64,000 nt of DNA. Origin: Microbacterium hydrocarbonoxydans. Lineage in GTDB: Bacteria > Actinomycetota > Actinomycetes > Actinomycetales > Microbacteriaceae. Numbering within the stretch: position 1 is the first letter of the stretch; each line of letters starts with the position of its first letter. Positions 24,979-33,189 of the stretch are shown one piece after another. Below the pieces are notes generated by a model that was given only the letters and a program-made list of their open reading frames with translations, had not been told where the DNA came from and made no database searches. The stretch lies in assembly GCF_000956475.1 (NCBI RefSeq), contig NZ_JYJB01000008.1, positions 481,807 through 545,806 of the forward strand, read 5' to 3'. A program made the translations under genes and the position numbers.

Positions 24979-26031
24979 TTACCGGACGTGCGCCTCGAGC
25001 CAGGGCACCGGGTTGATCTGCGCGCCGTTGATGCGCACCTCGAAGTGCAGGCACGATCCGATCGTGTAGCCCGTGTTCCCGACCCGACCGAGGAACTGGC
25101 CGGCGACCACGTGATCGCCCGGCTGCACGGCACGGGTGCCGTAGTTCATGTGGCCGTAGAGGGTCGTCACGCTGCCGTCTTCGTCGTGCTGCACCTGGAC
25201 GGTCACGCCGTAGCCGCCGTAGGAGTCCTGCGACATCGTGACCACTCCGTCGGCGGAGGCGTAGATGGGGGTGCCGATCGGGGCGGCGTAATCCTGACCC
25301 ATGTGGCTGCGGCCCGGGCGGCTCGCGCCGAACCCGTCGGTCATCGTGTAGGTGCCCGCGGCCATCGGGACGATGATCTGCCCCGGCTTCGCGATCGGGG
25401 GCACGCCGCTGCGCGCCGTGGCGGCCGCGACGGCCTGCAGATCCTTGAGCTCGTCGGGAGTCGTCGCCGAGAACTCGCCGCTCACCACGACGTCGGGCAG
25501 AACGTCGGCGCCTGCCGTGAACGACTGCGTGCGCAGATCGGCGGAAGCGGATGCGGTCACCGCCGAGGTCTCGCCACGCACCATGCCGAGTGCCGGAAGG
25601 GCGGTTCCGCCCACCAGGCTCGCGACGGCGAGTGCTGCGCCGGTCATCTGCCAGACGCGCCGGCGGCCGGAGGTGCGAGGCGCGCGTGCGGGGCGTGCCG
25701 CCTGCGCGGGCTTCGCTGCTGACGATGCCATGCTTGCGGGCCGGCGGTGCGGCCCGGCGGTCTTTCGAGCGCGGGCGGACGGCCCTGAGGCTGCGGCCGG
25801 ATGCTCGTCGGCGGTAGGCGTCTGCTCTTCAGCGGAATCCGCGGCGATGAACGGTGCGGCCGGATCTGCATCGGCGGAAGCGGCCGGATCCGCGGCGGCG
25901 AAAGCCGCTTCGGATGCCGCAGCATCCGAAGCGAGGGGCAGCGATTCGGGAGTGGCGTCGACGACCTCGTCGGCCGCCTCCGCGATGTCGGCGGCGGCTT
26001 CTGCCATCGGGCTGGTGGCGGCGGCTTCCAC
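24979..26031 (-). CDS. M23 family (LytM-like) peptidase, secreted or membrane-anchored
   Basis: The C-terminal ~130 residues are an M23/LytM domain that cleaves peptidoglycan cross-bridges: GRSHMGQDYAAPIGTPIYA (metal-binding His and Asp), TLYGHMNYG and CLHFEVRING, where the second His remains but the first of the usual HxH is Cys. A transmembrane or signal segment (MTGAALAVASLVGGTALPAL) follows a long Ala/Asp/Pro-rich N-terminus. The given start is GTG at 26031, but the frame stays open to 26226 without ATG/GTG/TTG. A strong GAGGAG precedes an ATC-ATC pair at 26178-26173, so the real protein may be ~49 residues longer. Confidence 0.75.
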   Translation of the reverse strand: MEAAATSPMAEAAADIAEAADEVVDATPESLPLASDAAASEAAFAAADPAASADADPAAPFIAADSAEEQTPTADEHPAAASGPSARARKTAGPHRRPASMASSAAKPAQAARPARAPRTSGRRRVWQMTGAALAVASLVGGTALPALGMVRGETSAVTASASADLRTQSFTAGADVLPDVVVSGEFSATTPDELKDLQAVAAATARSGVPPIAKPGQIIVPMAAGTYTMTDGFGASRPGRSHMGQDYAAPIGTPIYASADGVVTMSQDSYGGYGVTVQVQHDEDGSVTTLYGHMNYGTRAVQPGDHVVAGQFLGRVGNTGYTIGSCLHFEVRINGAQINPVPWLEAHVR

Positions 26032-26220
26032 GGTCTGCGCGACTGCCGCGGCGACAGCTGCCTGAGCGCGACGGCGATCGCGGCGGAGCAGGGGGGCAGG
26101 GGCGACGGGGTCTGCGACGCGCGCCTCGTCGAGAGGCGCAGAAGACGGCGCTGTTTCGGGGGAACGCGAAGTGATGATGAAGCTCCTCGGGCAGGCGGTA
26201 TCATCCGTTATCGATCTGTA

Positions 26221-26249
26221 ACCTTAGGACGATTCCTGGCCCGGCCCAA
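26221..26249 (-). promoter_or_regulatory. Promoter of the M23 peptidase gene
   Basis: On the minus strand -35 TTGGGC (26244-26249), a 17-bp spacer and -10 TAAGGT (26221-26226). It places the transcript start near 26214, upstream of the GAGGAG at 26182-26187. Confidence 0.55.
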
Positions 26250-26384
26250 ATCGAGAGCGATTCTCACGGCTCAGTCACAGGTGCGAGCGGGAGCTACTTC
26301 GGCCGCCCCTGTCTGTCAACGGTCCTCCCCCGCCGCTTTCAGGCGCGGATGCTGGTCTCCACGTGACGAGCAGAGGAGTGCATC

Positions 26385-26612
26385 ATGATGAACCCCGAGG
26401 CCTTCATGGGCCGCCAGGAGCCGCTGGTGCCTGAAGAGGCGGACGACGATTTCACCGACGGAACGTTCCCGGCCGAGAAAGATCAGCCCGAGACGCAGGG
26501 CGAGGATCCGCTCGACGCCGAGATCGGGGAGGACGGGCAGGGAGACCTCGACCTCCAGGATGACGGCGGCGAGGCGGATGCTCCCACTGACCTGCGGGAC
26601 GGCACGGAATGA
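26385..26612 (+). CDS. Small acidic protein (75 aa)
   Basis: ATG-ATG at 26385 follows AGAGGAGTGCATC. The protein is very acidic (EEADDDFTDGTFPAEKDQPE; GEDGQGDLDLQDDGGEADAP) and probably disordered. No family is recognised. Its stop overlaps the start of the next gene (ATGA), so the two are translated together. Confidence 0.6.
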   Translation: MMNPEAFMGRQEPLVPEEADDDFTDGTFPAEKDQPETQGEDPLDAEIGEDGQGDLDLQDDGGEADAPTDLRDGTE

Positions 26613-26890
26613 GCGGCATCGGAGATCAGGGCATGCGCGCGGATGACGTCATCTCACCCGGCGATCCCGATGCGCAGGAGCGGATCCGGGAGCACCTGCA
26701 CGAGCACGCGCAGGAGAAGCCCGACGGCGATGCCGCCGAAGAAGTGCCTGCGGGCGGATCGGGTGCGGATTCGGGAGCGGCGGATGCCGTGGGCATCGAC
26801 CCCGGCAGTGAATCCTCCGTTCCTGATGAATCGGTGCACAACGCCGAACCCGGTGTCGGGACGCGGCGGGCCGACGATACGGAGAGCTGA
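26609..26890 (+). CDS. Small acidic protein (93 aa)
   Basis: It overlaps the previous gene by 4 bases. The N-terminal half has a helical, His/Glu-rich segment (RIREHLHEHAQEKPDGDAAE) and the rest is Gly/Ser/Asp-rich and probably disordered. No known domain is seen. It converges on the LysR gene. Confidence 0.6.
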   Translation: MSGIGDQGMRADDVISPGDPDAQERIREHLHEHAQEKPDGDAAEEVPAGGSGADSGAADAVGIDPGSESSVPDESVHNAEPGVGTRRADDTES

Positions 26891-26902
26891 GCGCGGCATC
26901 CG

Positions 26903-27802
26903 TCAGTCGGCGATCGCCGCGTCGCGAAGGCACTCGATGAACGCTCCGCAGACCGGGCTCTCGTCCTCTCGGCTGCGCCAGGCGGCCATGAGCCGCGTCG
27001 TCGGGGAGCCGGCGAGAGGGACGACGGCGATCGACGGCGGGACGAGCTGGCGGACGGACTCCGGAAGGATGCTGGTACCGACCCCCGCGGCGACGAACCC
27101 CAGAGCCGTCTCCTGGTGCACCACCTCTTCCACGACACGCATGCTCCCGGCGCTCGAGAGCATCTCGGTCACGCGGTCGACGTAGCCCGGCATCAGGGCC
27201 CGCGGGTAGGCGATCATCGGCACGTCGATGATCTCGTCGACCGTGATCTCGGCGCGCGCGGCGAGCGGGTGATCGACGGGAAGGCACGCCACCAGACGTT
27301 CCTCGAACACGACGGCGGTCGACAGTGCGGCGGGTCCCTGGCTCGTGCGCGGGAACTCGTCGCGCACGATCCCGATGTCGAGGCTGCCGTCTCGGAGCCG
27401 GTCGAACTGCTCACCTGACGTGAGCGGCACCAGCGTGAGGTTCACCTTCGGGCGGCGCGAGCGGAACAGCCGGACGACCTCGGGCAGCACGGTGTAGTTG
27501 GCGGAGCTGACGAACCCCGCTGTGAGCTGACCGGCGATCCCGTCGACGTGGTCGCGCATGTCCGCGCGCACCGCATCGACTTCATCGAGGATCCTCCTGG
27601 CGCGCTCCTGCAGATGCATCCCGGCTGCGGTGAGTGTCACTCTCCGCGTGCTGCGGACGAACAGCGGCGTGCCGACCTCGCGCTCGAGGCGCCCCACCTG
27701 CACGCTCAGCGGCGGCTGCGACATGTGCAGCTTCTGCGCGGCGCGACCGAAGTGCAGCTCGTCCGCGACGGCCAGAAAATAGCGCAGTTGCCGCAGTTCC
27801 AT
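26903..27802 (-). CDS. LysR family transcriptional regulator
   Basis: The N-terminal winged helix-turn-helix (RQLRYFLAVADELHFGRAAQ, then KLHMSQPPLSVQVGRLEREV) is classic LysR; the C-terminal two-lobe domain binds an inducer. It is divergent from the amine-catabolism cluster at 27,951, so it probably controls that operon. I chose ATG at 27802, 7 nt after TATCGT, over the GTG at 27811. Length (299 aa) is normal. The inducer is unknown. Confidence 0.88.
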   Translation of the reverse strand: MELRQLRYFLAVADELHFGRAAQKLHMSQPPLSVQVGRLEREVGTPLFVRSTRRVTLTAAGMHLQERARRILDEVDAVRADMRDHVDGIAGQLTAGFVSSANYTVLPEVVRLFRSRRPKVNLTLVPLTSGEQFDRLRDGSLDIGIVRDEFPRTSQGPAALSTAVVFEERLVACLPVDHPLAARAEITVDEIIDVPMIAYPRALMPGYVDRVTEMLSSAGSMRVVEEVVHQETALGFVAAGVGTSILPESVRQLVPPSIAVVPLAGSPTTRLMAAWRSREDESPVCGAFIECLRDAAIAD

Positions 27803-27809
27803 TCCCGGC

Positions 27810-27815
27810 ACGATA
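27810..27815 (-). promoter_or_regulatory. -10 hexamer TATCGT of leaderless lysR-type gene
   Basis: TATCGT on the minus strand ends 7 nt before the ATG at 27802. Confidence 0.5.
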
Positions 27816-27888
27816 CGCGGCGCGTATTACCGGTCCGTTACGGCCGGATTGCGAGCGAAACGCTATCAATCGAGAGCGGAAAAGGTAT

Positions 27889-27918
27889 TTGACCTGGGAT
27901 TGTTCTGACGGCTTATCT
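27889..27918 (+). promoter_or_regulatory. Promoter of the amine-catabolism operon
   Basis: -35 TTGACC (27889-27894), an 18-bp spacer and -10 TTATCT (27913-27918). It lies in the divergent gap with the LysR gene, where a LysR operator is expected. Confidence 0.6.
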
Positions 27919-27950
27919 GGTGGGGAAGCATCCGACTTGGAGGACCCGAC

Positions 27951-29105
27951 ATGGCCGCAGACCCCACCCCCGGCACCCGCATCGACATGCTCTACCTCAG
28001 CGAGCCCGAGGTGATCGAGGCCGGCATGAAGGACATGGAGCGGTGCATGGAGGTCATGGAGGAGGTGCTCGTCCTGGTCGCCAAGGGCGACTACCGGATG
28101 GCGGGAAGCTCGGCCAACTCCCACGGCGCCCAGATCGGCTTCCCCTCGTCGTCGCCGTTCCCGACGATGCCTCTGGACGCGGCCGACCGGCGCTTCATGG
28201 CGATGCCGGCCTACCTGGGCGGCCGCTTCGACGTCGCGGGCGTCAAGTGGTACGGCTCGAATGTCGACAACCGCGACAAGGGGCTGCCGCGTTCGATCCA
28301 CCTGATCGTGCTGAACGACAAGGAGACAGGGGCGCCGTTCGCGATCATGTCGGGCAATCTCGAGAGCGCCTATCGCACCGCGGCCGTGCCGGGAGCGGCA
28401 GCAAAGAAGCTGGCACCCCTGAACGCGAAGTCCCTCGGCATCATCGGGCCCGGCGCCATGAACAAGAGCGCCCTGCACGCCATGACCACCGCGCGTCCCA
28501 CACTCGACACGCTCCGCATCAACGGACGCCGTCGCTCCACCTCCGAGGCGTTCGCCGCCTATGCGAAGGAGCACTATCCGCAGTTCACGACGATCGAGAT
28601 CGCCGACACGGTCGAGGAAGCTGTGCGCGACTCCGACATCGTCTCCGAAGCGGTCACGGGTCTGGTCGGCTCGGAGAATTATCCGTACATCGACGGCGAC
28701 TGGATCAAGCCCGGTGCGTTCCTCAGCCTGCCGGCCAACCTGCGCATGGACAAGGAGTACACCACGTCGGGCAAGGCCCGACTCATCGCCGACGCCAAGA
28801 AGATCTACGAGGCATGGGCAGAGGAGTACCCCTCGCCCTCGCACGAGACCGCGTTCGGCATGATCGGCCTGTACTGGCAGGACCTCATCGACGCCGGCGA
28901 GCTCGACGAGTCGCGCGTCGTCAACATCGGCGACGTGTTCGACGGCACGGCGGCCGGCCGCGAATTCGACGAACAGCCCGTGCTGTTCAGCGTGGGAGGC
29001 ATGGGCGTCGAGGACGTCGCCTGGGCCAAGACCGTCTACGAGAACGCGGTCGCGAAGGGCATCGGCACGACGCTGAAGCTCTGGGACGCACCCGACCTGG
29101 CCTGA
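27951..29105 (+). CDS. Ornithine cyclodeaminase/mu-crystallin family protein
   Basis: A 384-residue NAD(P)-binding protein of the ornithine cyclodeaminase/mu-crystallin superfamily. Seen are MSGNLESAYRTAAVPGAAAK, the Rossmann turn LGIIGPGAMN, and VSEAVTGLVG. Members include ornithine cyclodeaminases, ketimine reductases and alanine or opine dehydrogenases; database entries close to this subgroup have, as I recall, been named tyramine oxidase subunit B, without clear support from sequence. SD GGAGGACCC lies before the ATG. It is the first gene of the nitrogen-catabolism cluster, 2 nt before the amine oxidase. Confidence 0.75.
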   Translation: MAADPTPGTRIDMLYLSEPEVIEAGMKDMERCMEVMEEVLVLVAKGDYRMAGSSANSHGAQIGFPSSSPFPTMPLDAADRRFMAMPAYLGGRFDVAGVKWYGSNVDNRDKGLPRSIHLIVLNDKETGAPFAIMSGNLESAYRTAAVPGAAAKKLAPLNAKSLGIIGPGAMNKSALHAMTTARPTLDTLRINGRRRSTSEAFAAYAKEHYPQFTTIEIADTVEEAVRDSDIVSEAVTGLVGSENYPYIDGDWIKPGAFLSLPANLRMDKEYTTSGKARLIADAKKIYEAWAEEYPSPSHETAFGMIGLYWQDLIDAGELDESRVVNIGDVFDGTAAGREFDEQPVLFSVGGMGVEDVAWAKTVYENAVAKGIGTTLKLWDAPDLA

Positions 29106-29107
29106 TC

Positions 29108-30298
29108 GTGCACGACATCGACAGGCGGGAGTCCGCCACCTACGCCGTGATCGGCGCCGGCCTCAGCGGCGCCTCGGTGGCCTGGCGCCTCGCGGCATCC
29201 GGCGCCGACGTGATCGTCCTCGAGCGCGACGTGCCGGCATCCGCCCTGGGCAGCTCGCACGGTTCGGCGCGCATCTTCCGCTACGGCTACCTCGACCCGT
29301 TCTACGCCGGGCTCGTCATGCGGGCGAAGAGCTCGTGGGACGAGCTCGAAGCGGCGAGCGGCAGGCGGCTCATCACGCCGAGCGGGTCGCTGGATTTCGG
29401 CGCCGTGCGCGATCCGCGCGGGCTCGCCGACGTCCTCGAGACGGTGGGCGTCGAGCACGAGCTGCTCTCGGGCGCGGATGCCGCGACGCGCTGGCCCGGT
29501 CTGCGCTTCGACACCGAGGTGCTCTGGCACCCGGGCGCGGGGGTCATCGACGCCGAGGAGTCGGTGAACGCGATGCTCGATCTGGCGCGTGCGGCCGGAG
29601 CGGAGGTGCGCACCGGATGGGAGGCCGCATCCGTGCGGCACGGATTCACCGGCTACCAGGTCACCTCGACGACGGGTCGGACGGTGCACGCCGAGCAGGT
29701 GATCGTGGCCGCGGGCGGGTGGCTGCCCGCGCTGCTGGGCGAGCTCGACCTGCCGCCGGGCTTCGCCGACGCGCTGCCCGAGTTCGAGGTGCGTCAGGAG
29801 AACGCGTTCCACTACCCGTACTGCGACCCGAGCGATCGAGGTGAACTCGCCCCCGGCGCTCAGACCTCCTGGCCCACCTTCATCTACAAGGGCGAGGACA
29901 TCCAGGCCTACGGGCTGCCCGGAGGTCGAGACGCGGGCTTCGACGGACAGAAGGTCGCCGAGTACAACGGCGGCCGGGTCATCCGCTCCGCCCGTGATCA
30001 GGACGGCGCGATCGACCCCGAGAACCGCACCAGGGTGACCGGCTTCGTCGAGGAGTTCGCGCCGGGGCTGGAGCCGGAGCCGTACGCCGAGACCACCTGC
30101 CTGTTCACGAACGTGCCGCGCGACGACATGATCATCGATCGTGCGGCCGGGGTCACGATCCTCTCGCCGTGCTCGGGCCAGGGCGCCAAGTTCGCGCCCC
30201 TCCTCGGCGAGCTGGTGCACGACCTCGTCGCAGGTGCCGGTCGGACGACCGAACGGTTCCGCGCTGTCGGTCAGCGCTTCGCGGGAGCGCTGCGATGA
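29108..30298 (+). CDS. FAD-dependent amine oxidase, DAO family (sarcosine/N-methyl-amino acid oxidase-like)
   Basis: The N-terminal dinucleotide fold AVIGAGLSGASVAWRLAASG and the motif GSSHGSARIFRYGY near residue 55 are typical of monomeric sarcosine oxidase and N-methyltryptophan oxidase, where FAD is usually bound to a Cys near the C-terminus. Here SPCSGQGAKFAPLLGE supplies a Cys in that region. It would oxidise a secondary or primary amine or amino acid, releasing an amine or ammonia and H2O2. GTG at 29108 is the only start after the previous stop, and the 3' end overlaps the amidohydrolase by 4 bases. The substrate is not determined. Confidence 0.82.
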   Translation: MHDIDRRESATYAVIGAGLSGASVAWRLAASGADVIVLERDVPASALGSSHGSARIFRYGYLDPFYAGLVMRAKSSWDELEAASGRRLITPSGSLDFGAVRDPRGLADVLETVGVEHELLSGADAATRWPGLRFDTEVLWHPGAGVIDAEESVNAMLDLARAAGAEVRTGWEAASVRHGFTGYQVTSTTGRTVHAEQVIVAAGGWLPALLGELDLPPGFADALPEFEVRQENAFHYPYCDPSDRGELAPGAQTSWPTFIYKGEDIQAYGLPGGRDAGFDGQKVAEYNGGRVIRSARDQDGAIDPENRTRVTGFVEEFAPGLEPEPYAETTCLFTNVPRDDMIIDRAAGVTILSPCSGQGAKFAPLLGELVHDLVAGAGRTTERFRAVGQRFAGALR

Positions 30299-31512
30299 GC
30301 GGCGGAGCCGTCGAGCTCCTCGAGCAGATCGCTCACATCGGCGTCGACACGGAGCGCGGCGGATACACGAGACCCGTGTTCTCGGCACCCGAACTCGCGC
30401 TGAGGGCCTGGTTCATCGAGCAGGCGGATCGACGCGGGCTCGACATCGACGTCGACGGCAACGGAATCATCTGGGCCTGGTGGGATGCTCCAGACACGCG
30501 CCGCGTCGATGCGATCGCGACGGGCTCGCATCTCGACTCCGTCCCGGGCGGCGGCAACTTCGACGGGCCGCTCGGCATCGCCAGCGCGCTCGCCGCCGTC
30601 GACGTGCTCCGCGAGCGGGGCGTGCGGCCGGCGCGACCGCTCGTGATCGCGGCGTTCCCCGAGGAGGAGGGCTCCCGTTTCGGCATCGCCTGTCTCGGAA
30701 CACGGCTGCTCGCCGGACTCATCGACCCGCAGCGGGTGCGTGAGCTGCGCGACGACGGCGGGGTCTCCTTCGCCGAGGCGGCGAGGGATGCCGGACTCGA
30801 TCCGGCTCTGATCGGGCCCGACCCCGTGCGCCTCGCCGCGCTCGCCGCCTTCGTCGAGCTGCACGTCGAGCAGGGCCGGGGCCTCGAGGACCTGGGTCAG
30901 CCGGTCGCGCTCGCGGGAGCGATCATCGCCCACGGCCGCTGGCACGTGCGCATCGAGGGACGTGGAGACCACGCAGGCGCCACCCGGATGGCCGATCGAC
31001 AGGATCCGGTCGTCGTGGCAGCGGAGACCGTGCGCGCTCTGCGTGCCCACGCGCTCGTGGTCGACGACGCCCGCGGCACCGTCGGCCGCATCAAGGTCAC
31101 CCCGGGCGGCACCAACGTGATCGCCGCATCCGTCGACCTGTGGATGGACGTGCGTCACCGTGACGAGGCCGCTGTCCGCCGCATCGTCGACGAGGTGACC
31201 GCCGCGACCGAGCGGACGGCCACCGCCGAGGGTTGCACGATCGTCGTGGCCGAGCAGTCGTTCTCCCCCACCGTCGCCTTCGACGCCGCGCTCCGCGAGC
31301 GGATGCTCGCCGTGCTCCCCGACGCCCCCGTGCTCGACACGGGGGCCGGTCACGACGCGGGCGTGCTCGCCGGCGCCATCCCGACCGGCATGCTCTTCGT
31401 CCGCAACCCGACCGGAGCCTCGCACACCCCCGCCGAGGCCGCCCGACCCGAGGACGTCGCGGCGGGCGTGACCGCGCTGGCCGACGTGCTCGAATCCCTG
31501 CTCACCCGCTGA
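30295..31512 (+). CDS. M20-family amidohydrolase (N-carbamoyl-amino acid / allantoate amidohydrolase type)
   Basis: A 405-residue two-metal hydrolase: GSHLDSVPGGGNFDGPLG (metal His and Asp), FPEEEGSRFG (catalytic and metal Glu), VELHVEQGRGLE (metal His), GDHAGATRM in the dimerisation domain, and TGAGHDAG near the end. This pattern is the allantoate amidohydrolase/L-carbamoylase/ureidoglycolate hydrolase group. It would release ammonia or carbamate plus an amino acid from an N-carbamoyl or ureido compound. The ATGA overlap with the oxidase shows co-translation. Confidence 0.87.
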   Translation: MSGGAVELLEQIAHIGVDTERGGYTRPVFSAPELALRAWFIEQADRRGLDIDVDGNGIIWAWWDAPDTRRVDAIATGSHLDSVPGGGNFDGPLGIASALAAVDVLRERGVRPARPLVIAAFPEEEGSRFGIACLGTRLLAGLIDPQRVRELRDDGGVSFAEAARDAGLDPALIGPDPVRLAALAAFVELHVEQGRGLEDLGQPVALAGAIIAHGRWHVRIEGRGDHAGATRMADRQDPVVVAAETVRALRAHALVVDDARGTVGRIKVTPGGTNVIAASVDLWMDVRHRDEAAVRRIVDEVTAATERTATAEGCTIVVAEQSFSPTVAFDAALRERMLAVLPDAPVLDTGAGHDAGVLAGAIPTGMLFVRNPTGASHTPAEAARPEDVAAGVTALADVLESLLTR

Positions 31513-31540
31513 AACCCGACTCACCCGAAAGGAGAACGAC

Positions 31541-32812
31541 ATGGACATCACCTCGCAGGTCAACACCGGCTGGATGCTCACCGCCACCGTCGCCGTCACC
31601 CTCATGCTGCCCGGTCTCGCGCTGTACTACGGCGGCCTGTCGCGCACCAAGAACATCCTCAACACCATGATGATCGTGCTCGGCGGCTTCGCCGTCACCG
31701 CGGTCATCTGGGTCCTGTACGGCTACGGGCTCACGCTCGGCGACTCGGTCGGCGGTGCAGGCCTCATCGGCGACCCGAGCGGCCTGTTCGGCATTCAGTC
31801 GCTCCTGGGCGCCGAGACGCCCGAGGGCGCCGTGCCCGGCATCCTGATCGCGGTCTTCCAGCTGATCTTCGCCGGCCTCACGGTCGGCATCATCGGCGGC
31901 GCGGTCGAGGGCCGGATGAAGTTCTCCAGCTGGCTGATCTTCGCAGGCCTCTGGGCGACGCTCGTGTACTTCCCCGTCGCGCACTGGGTGTTCGCCTTCG
32001 ACTCCGCCGACGGCTCGGTCACGGGCGGCTGGATCGCCAACAGCCTCCACGCGATCGACTTCGCCGGCGGCACGGCCGTGCACCTGAACGCCGGTGTCGC
32101 AGCACTCGTGCTCGCGATCTTCCTCGGCAAGCGCCGGCACTTCCCTCACGTCGGCCGCCCGGGCAATCTCCCGATCGCGATCGTCGGCGGCGGGCTCCTG
32201 CTCGTCGGCTGGTACGGCTTCAACGGCGGCTCATCGGGCGGCATCAACGAGAGCGCGGGCGTCGCCGTCACCAACACCCTCGTCGCCGCATGCGCCGGTC
32301 TGCTCGGCTGGCTCGTCGTCGAACGCATCGTCCGCAAGGCGGCGACCTCGCTCGGCGCGATCTCCGGCGTTCTCGGCGGGCTCGTCGGGATCACTCCGGC
32401 TGCGAACTCCGTGTCTCCGATCGGCGCGATCATCATCGGACTGCTCTCCGGAGTCGTCGCGTTCGCGACGCTCGGACTCAAGGAGCGCTTCGGCTACGAC
32501 GATGCGCTCGACGCCGTCGCGATCCACATGTTCCCGGGCATCTTCGGCACGCTCGCGATCGGCTTCCTCGCCGACCCCGCTTCGCCCGCAGGTGCGCAGG
32601 GCCTCTTCTTCGGCGGCGATGCGAGCCTGCTCGGCACGCAGGCGATCGCGGTCCTCGCGGTGTTCGCCTACACCGCGGTCGTCACGGCGCTGATCTCCTG
32701 GGTGCTCTCGAAGACGATCGGTCTGCGGGTCGGCGACGGCATCGAGATCATGGGACTCGACACCACGCTGCACGCCGAGACCGCCTACGACCTGGACGAC
32801 GTGCGCTCCTGA
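31541..32812 (+). CDS. amtB: Ammonium transporter AmtB
   Basis: A 423-residue channel with 11 predicted helices. Family marks: NTGWMLTATVAVTLMLPGLA, the pore-lining histidine region DFAGGTAVHLNAG, and the second histidine in DALDAVAIHMFPGIFG. It imports ammonium/ammonia and is gated by PII proteins. Its place after an amine oxidase and an amidohydrolase, and before a PII gene, suggests the operon is used in nitrogen-poor conditions. SD AAAGGAGAACGAC precedes the ATG. Confidence 0.93.
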   Translation: MDITSQVNTGWMLTATVAVTLMLPGLALYYGGLSRTKNILNTMMIVLGGFAVTAVIWVLYGYGLTLGDSVGGAGLIGDPSGLFGIQSLLGAETPEGAVPGILIAVFQLIFAGLTVGIIGGAVEGRMKFSSWLIFAGLWATLVYFPVAHWVFAFDSADGSVTGGWIANSLHAIDFAGGTAVHLNAGVAALVLAIFLGKRRHFPHVGRPGNLPIAIVGGGLLLVGWYGFNGGSSGGINESAGVAVTNTLVAACAGLLGWLVVERIVRKAATSLGAISGVLGGLVGITPAANSVSPIGAIIIGLLSGVVAFATLGLKERFGYDDALDAVAIHMFPGIFGTLAIGFLADPASPAGAQGLFFGGDASLLGTQAIAVLAVFAYTAVVTALISWVLSKTIGLRVGDGIEIMGLDTTLHAETAYDLDDVRS

Positions 32813-32840
32813 GCGCCGGTCCCCGAGAAAGGACATCATC

Positions 32841-33182
32841 ATGAAGCTCATCACCGCAGTCGTCCAGCCCGGCGCCCTCGAGCCCGTCAAGACGGCGCTC
32901 GCCGAGATCGGCGTCACCGGAATGACGATCCTCGACGCGAAGGGGCACGGCAGCCAGATCGGGAAGGTCGAGGTGTACCGCTCGCAGCGGGTGAAGGTCG
33001 ACTTACTCCCCAAGGTCCAGATCGAGACCATCGTCGCCGACGAGGAGCTCGAGGCGGCACTCGACGCGATCCAGGAGGCGGCGCGCACCGGCGCGATCGG
33101 CGACGGCAAGATCTGGGTCACCGATGTTCTGCAGGTCATCCGGGTGCGTACGGGAGAGACCGGCCCGACCGCGATCCGCTGA
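32841..33182 (+). CDS. glnK: PII nitrogen-regulatory protein (GlnK-like) lacking Tyr51
   Basis: A 113-residue PII trimer subunit that would plug AmtB when nitrogen is plentiful. PII signatures are TGMTILDAKGHG, the B-loop TGAIGDGKIWV, and a C-terminal RTGETG. In the T-loop, Tyr46 is present (VEVYRSQ) but the residue equal to E. coli Tyr51, the site uridylylated in proteobacteria and adenylylated in actinobacteria, is Val51 (SQRVKVDLLPK). The protein may therefore not be covalently switched and may respond only to 2-oxoglutarate, ATP and ADP. Confidence 0.9.
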   Translation: MKLITAVVQPGALEPVKTALAEIGVTGMTILDAKGHGSQIGKVEVYRSQRVKVDLLPKVQIETIVADEELEAALDAIQEAARTGAIGDGKIWVTDVLQVIRVRTGETGPTAIR

Positions 33183-33189
33183 GAACGTC

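Noticed and set aside
29108..30298. Naming the oxidase as sarcosine oxidase or tyramine oxidase
   Set aside because: The fold and FAD motifs support the DAO family only; substrate residues cannot be judged by eye and the neighbours do not decide it.
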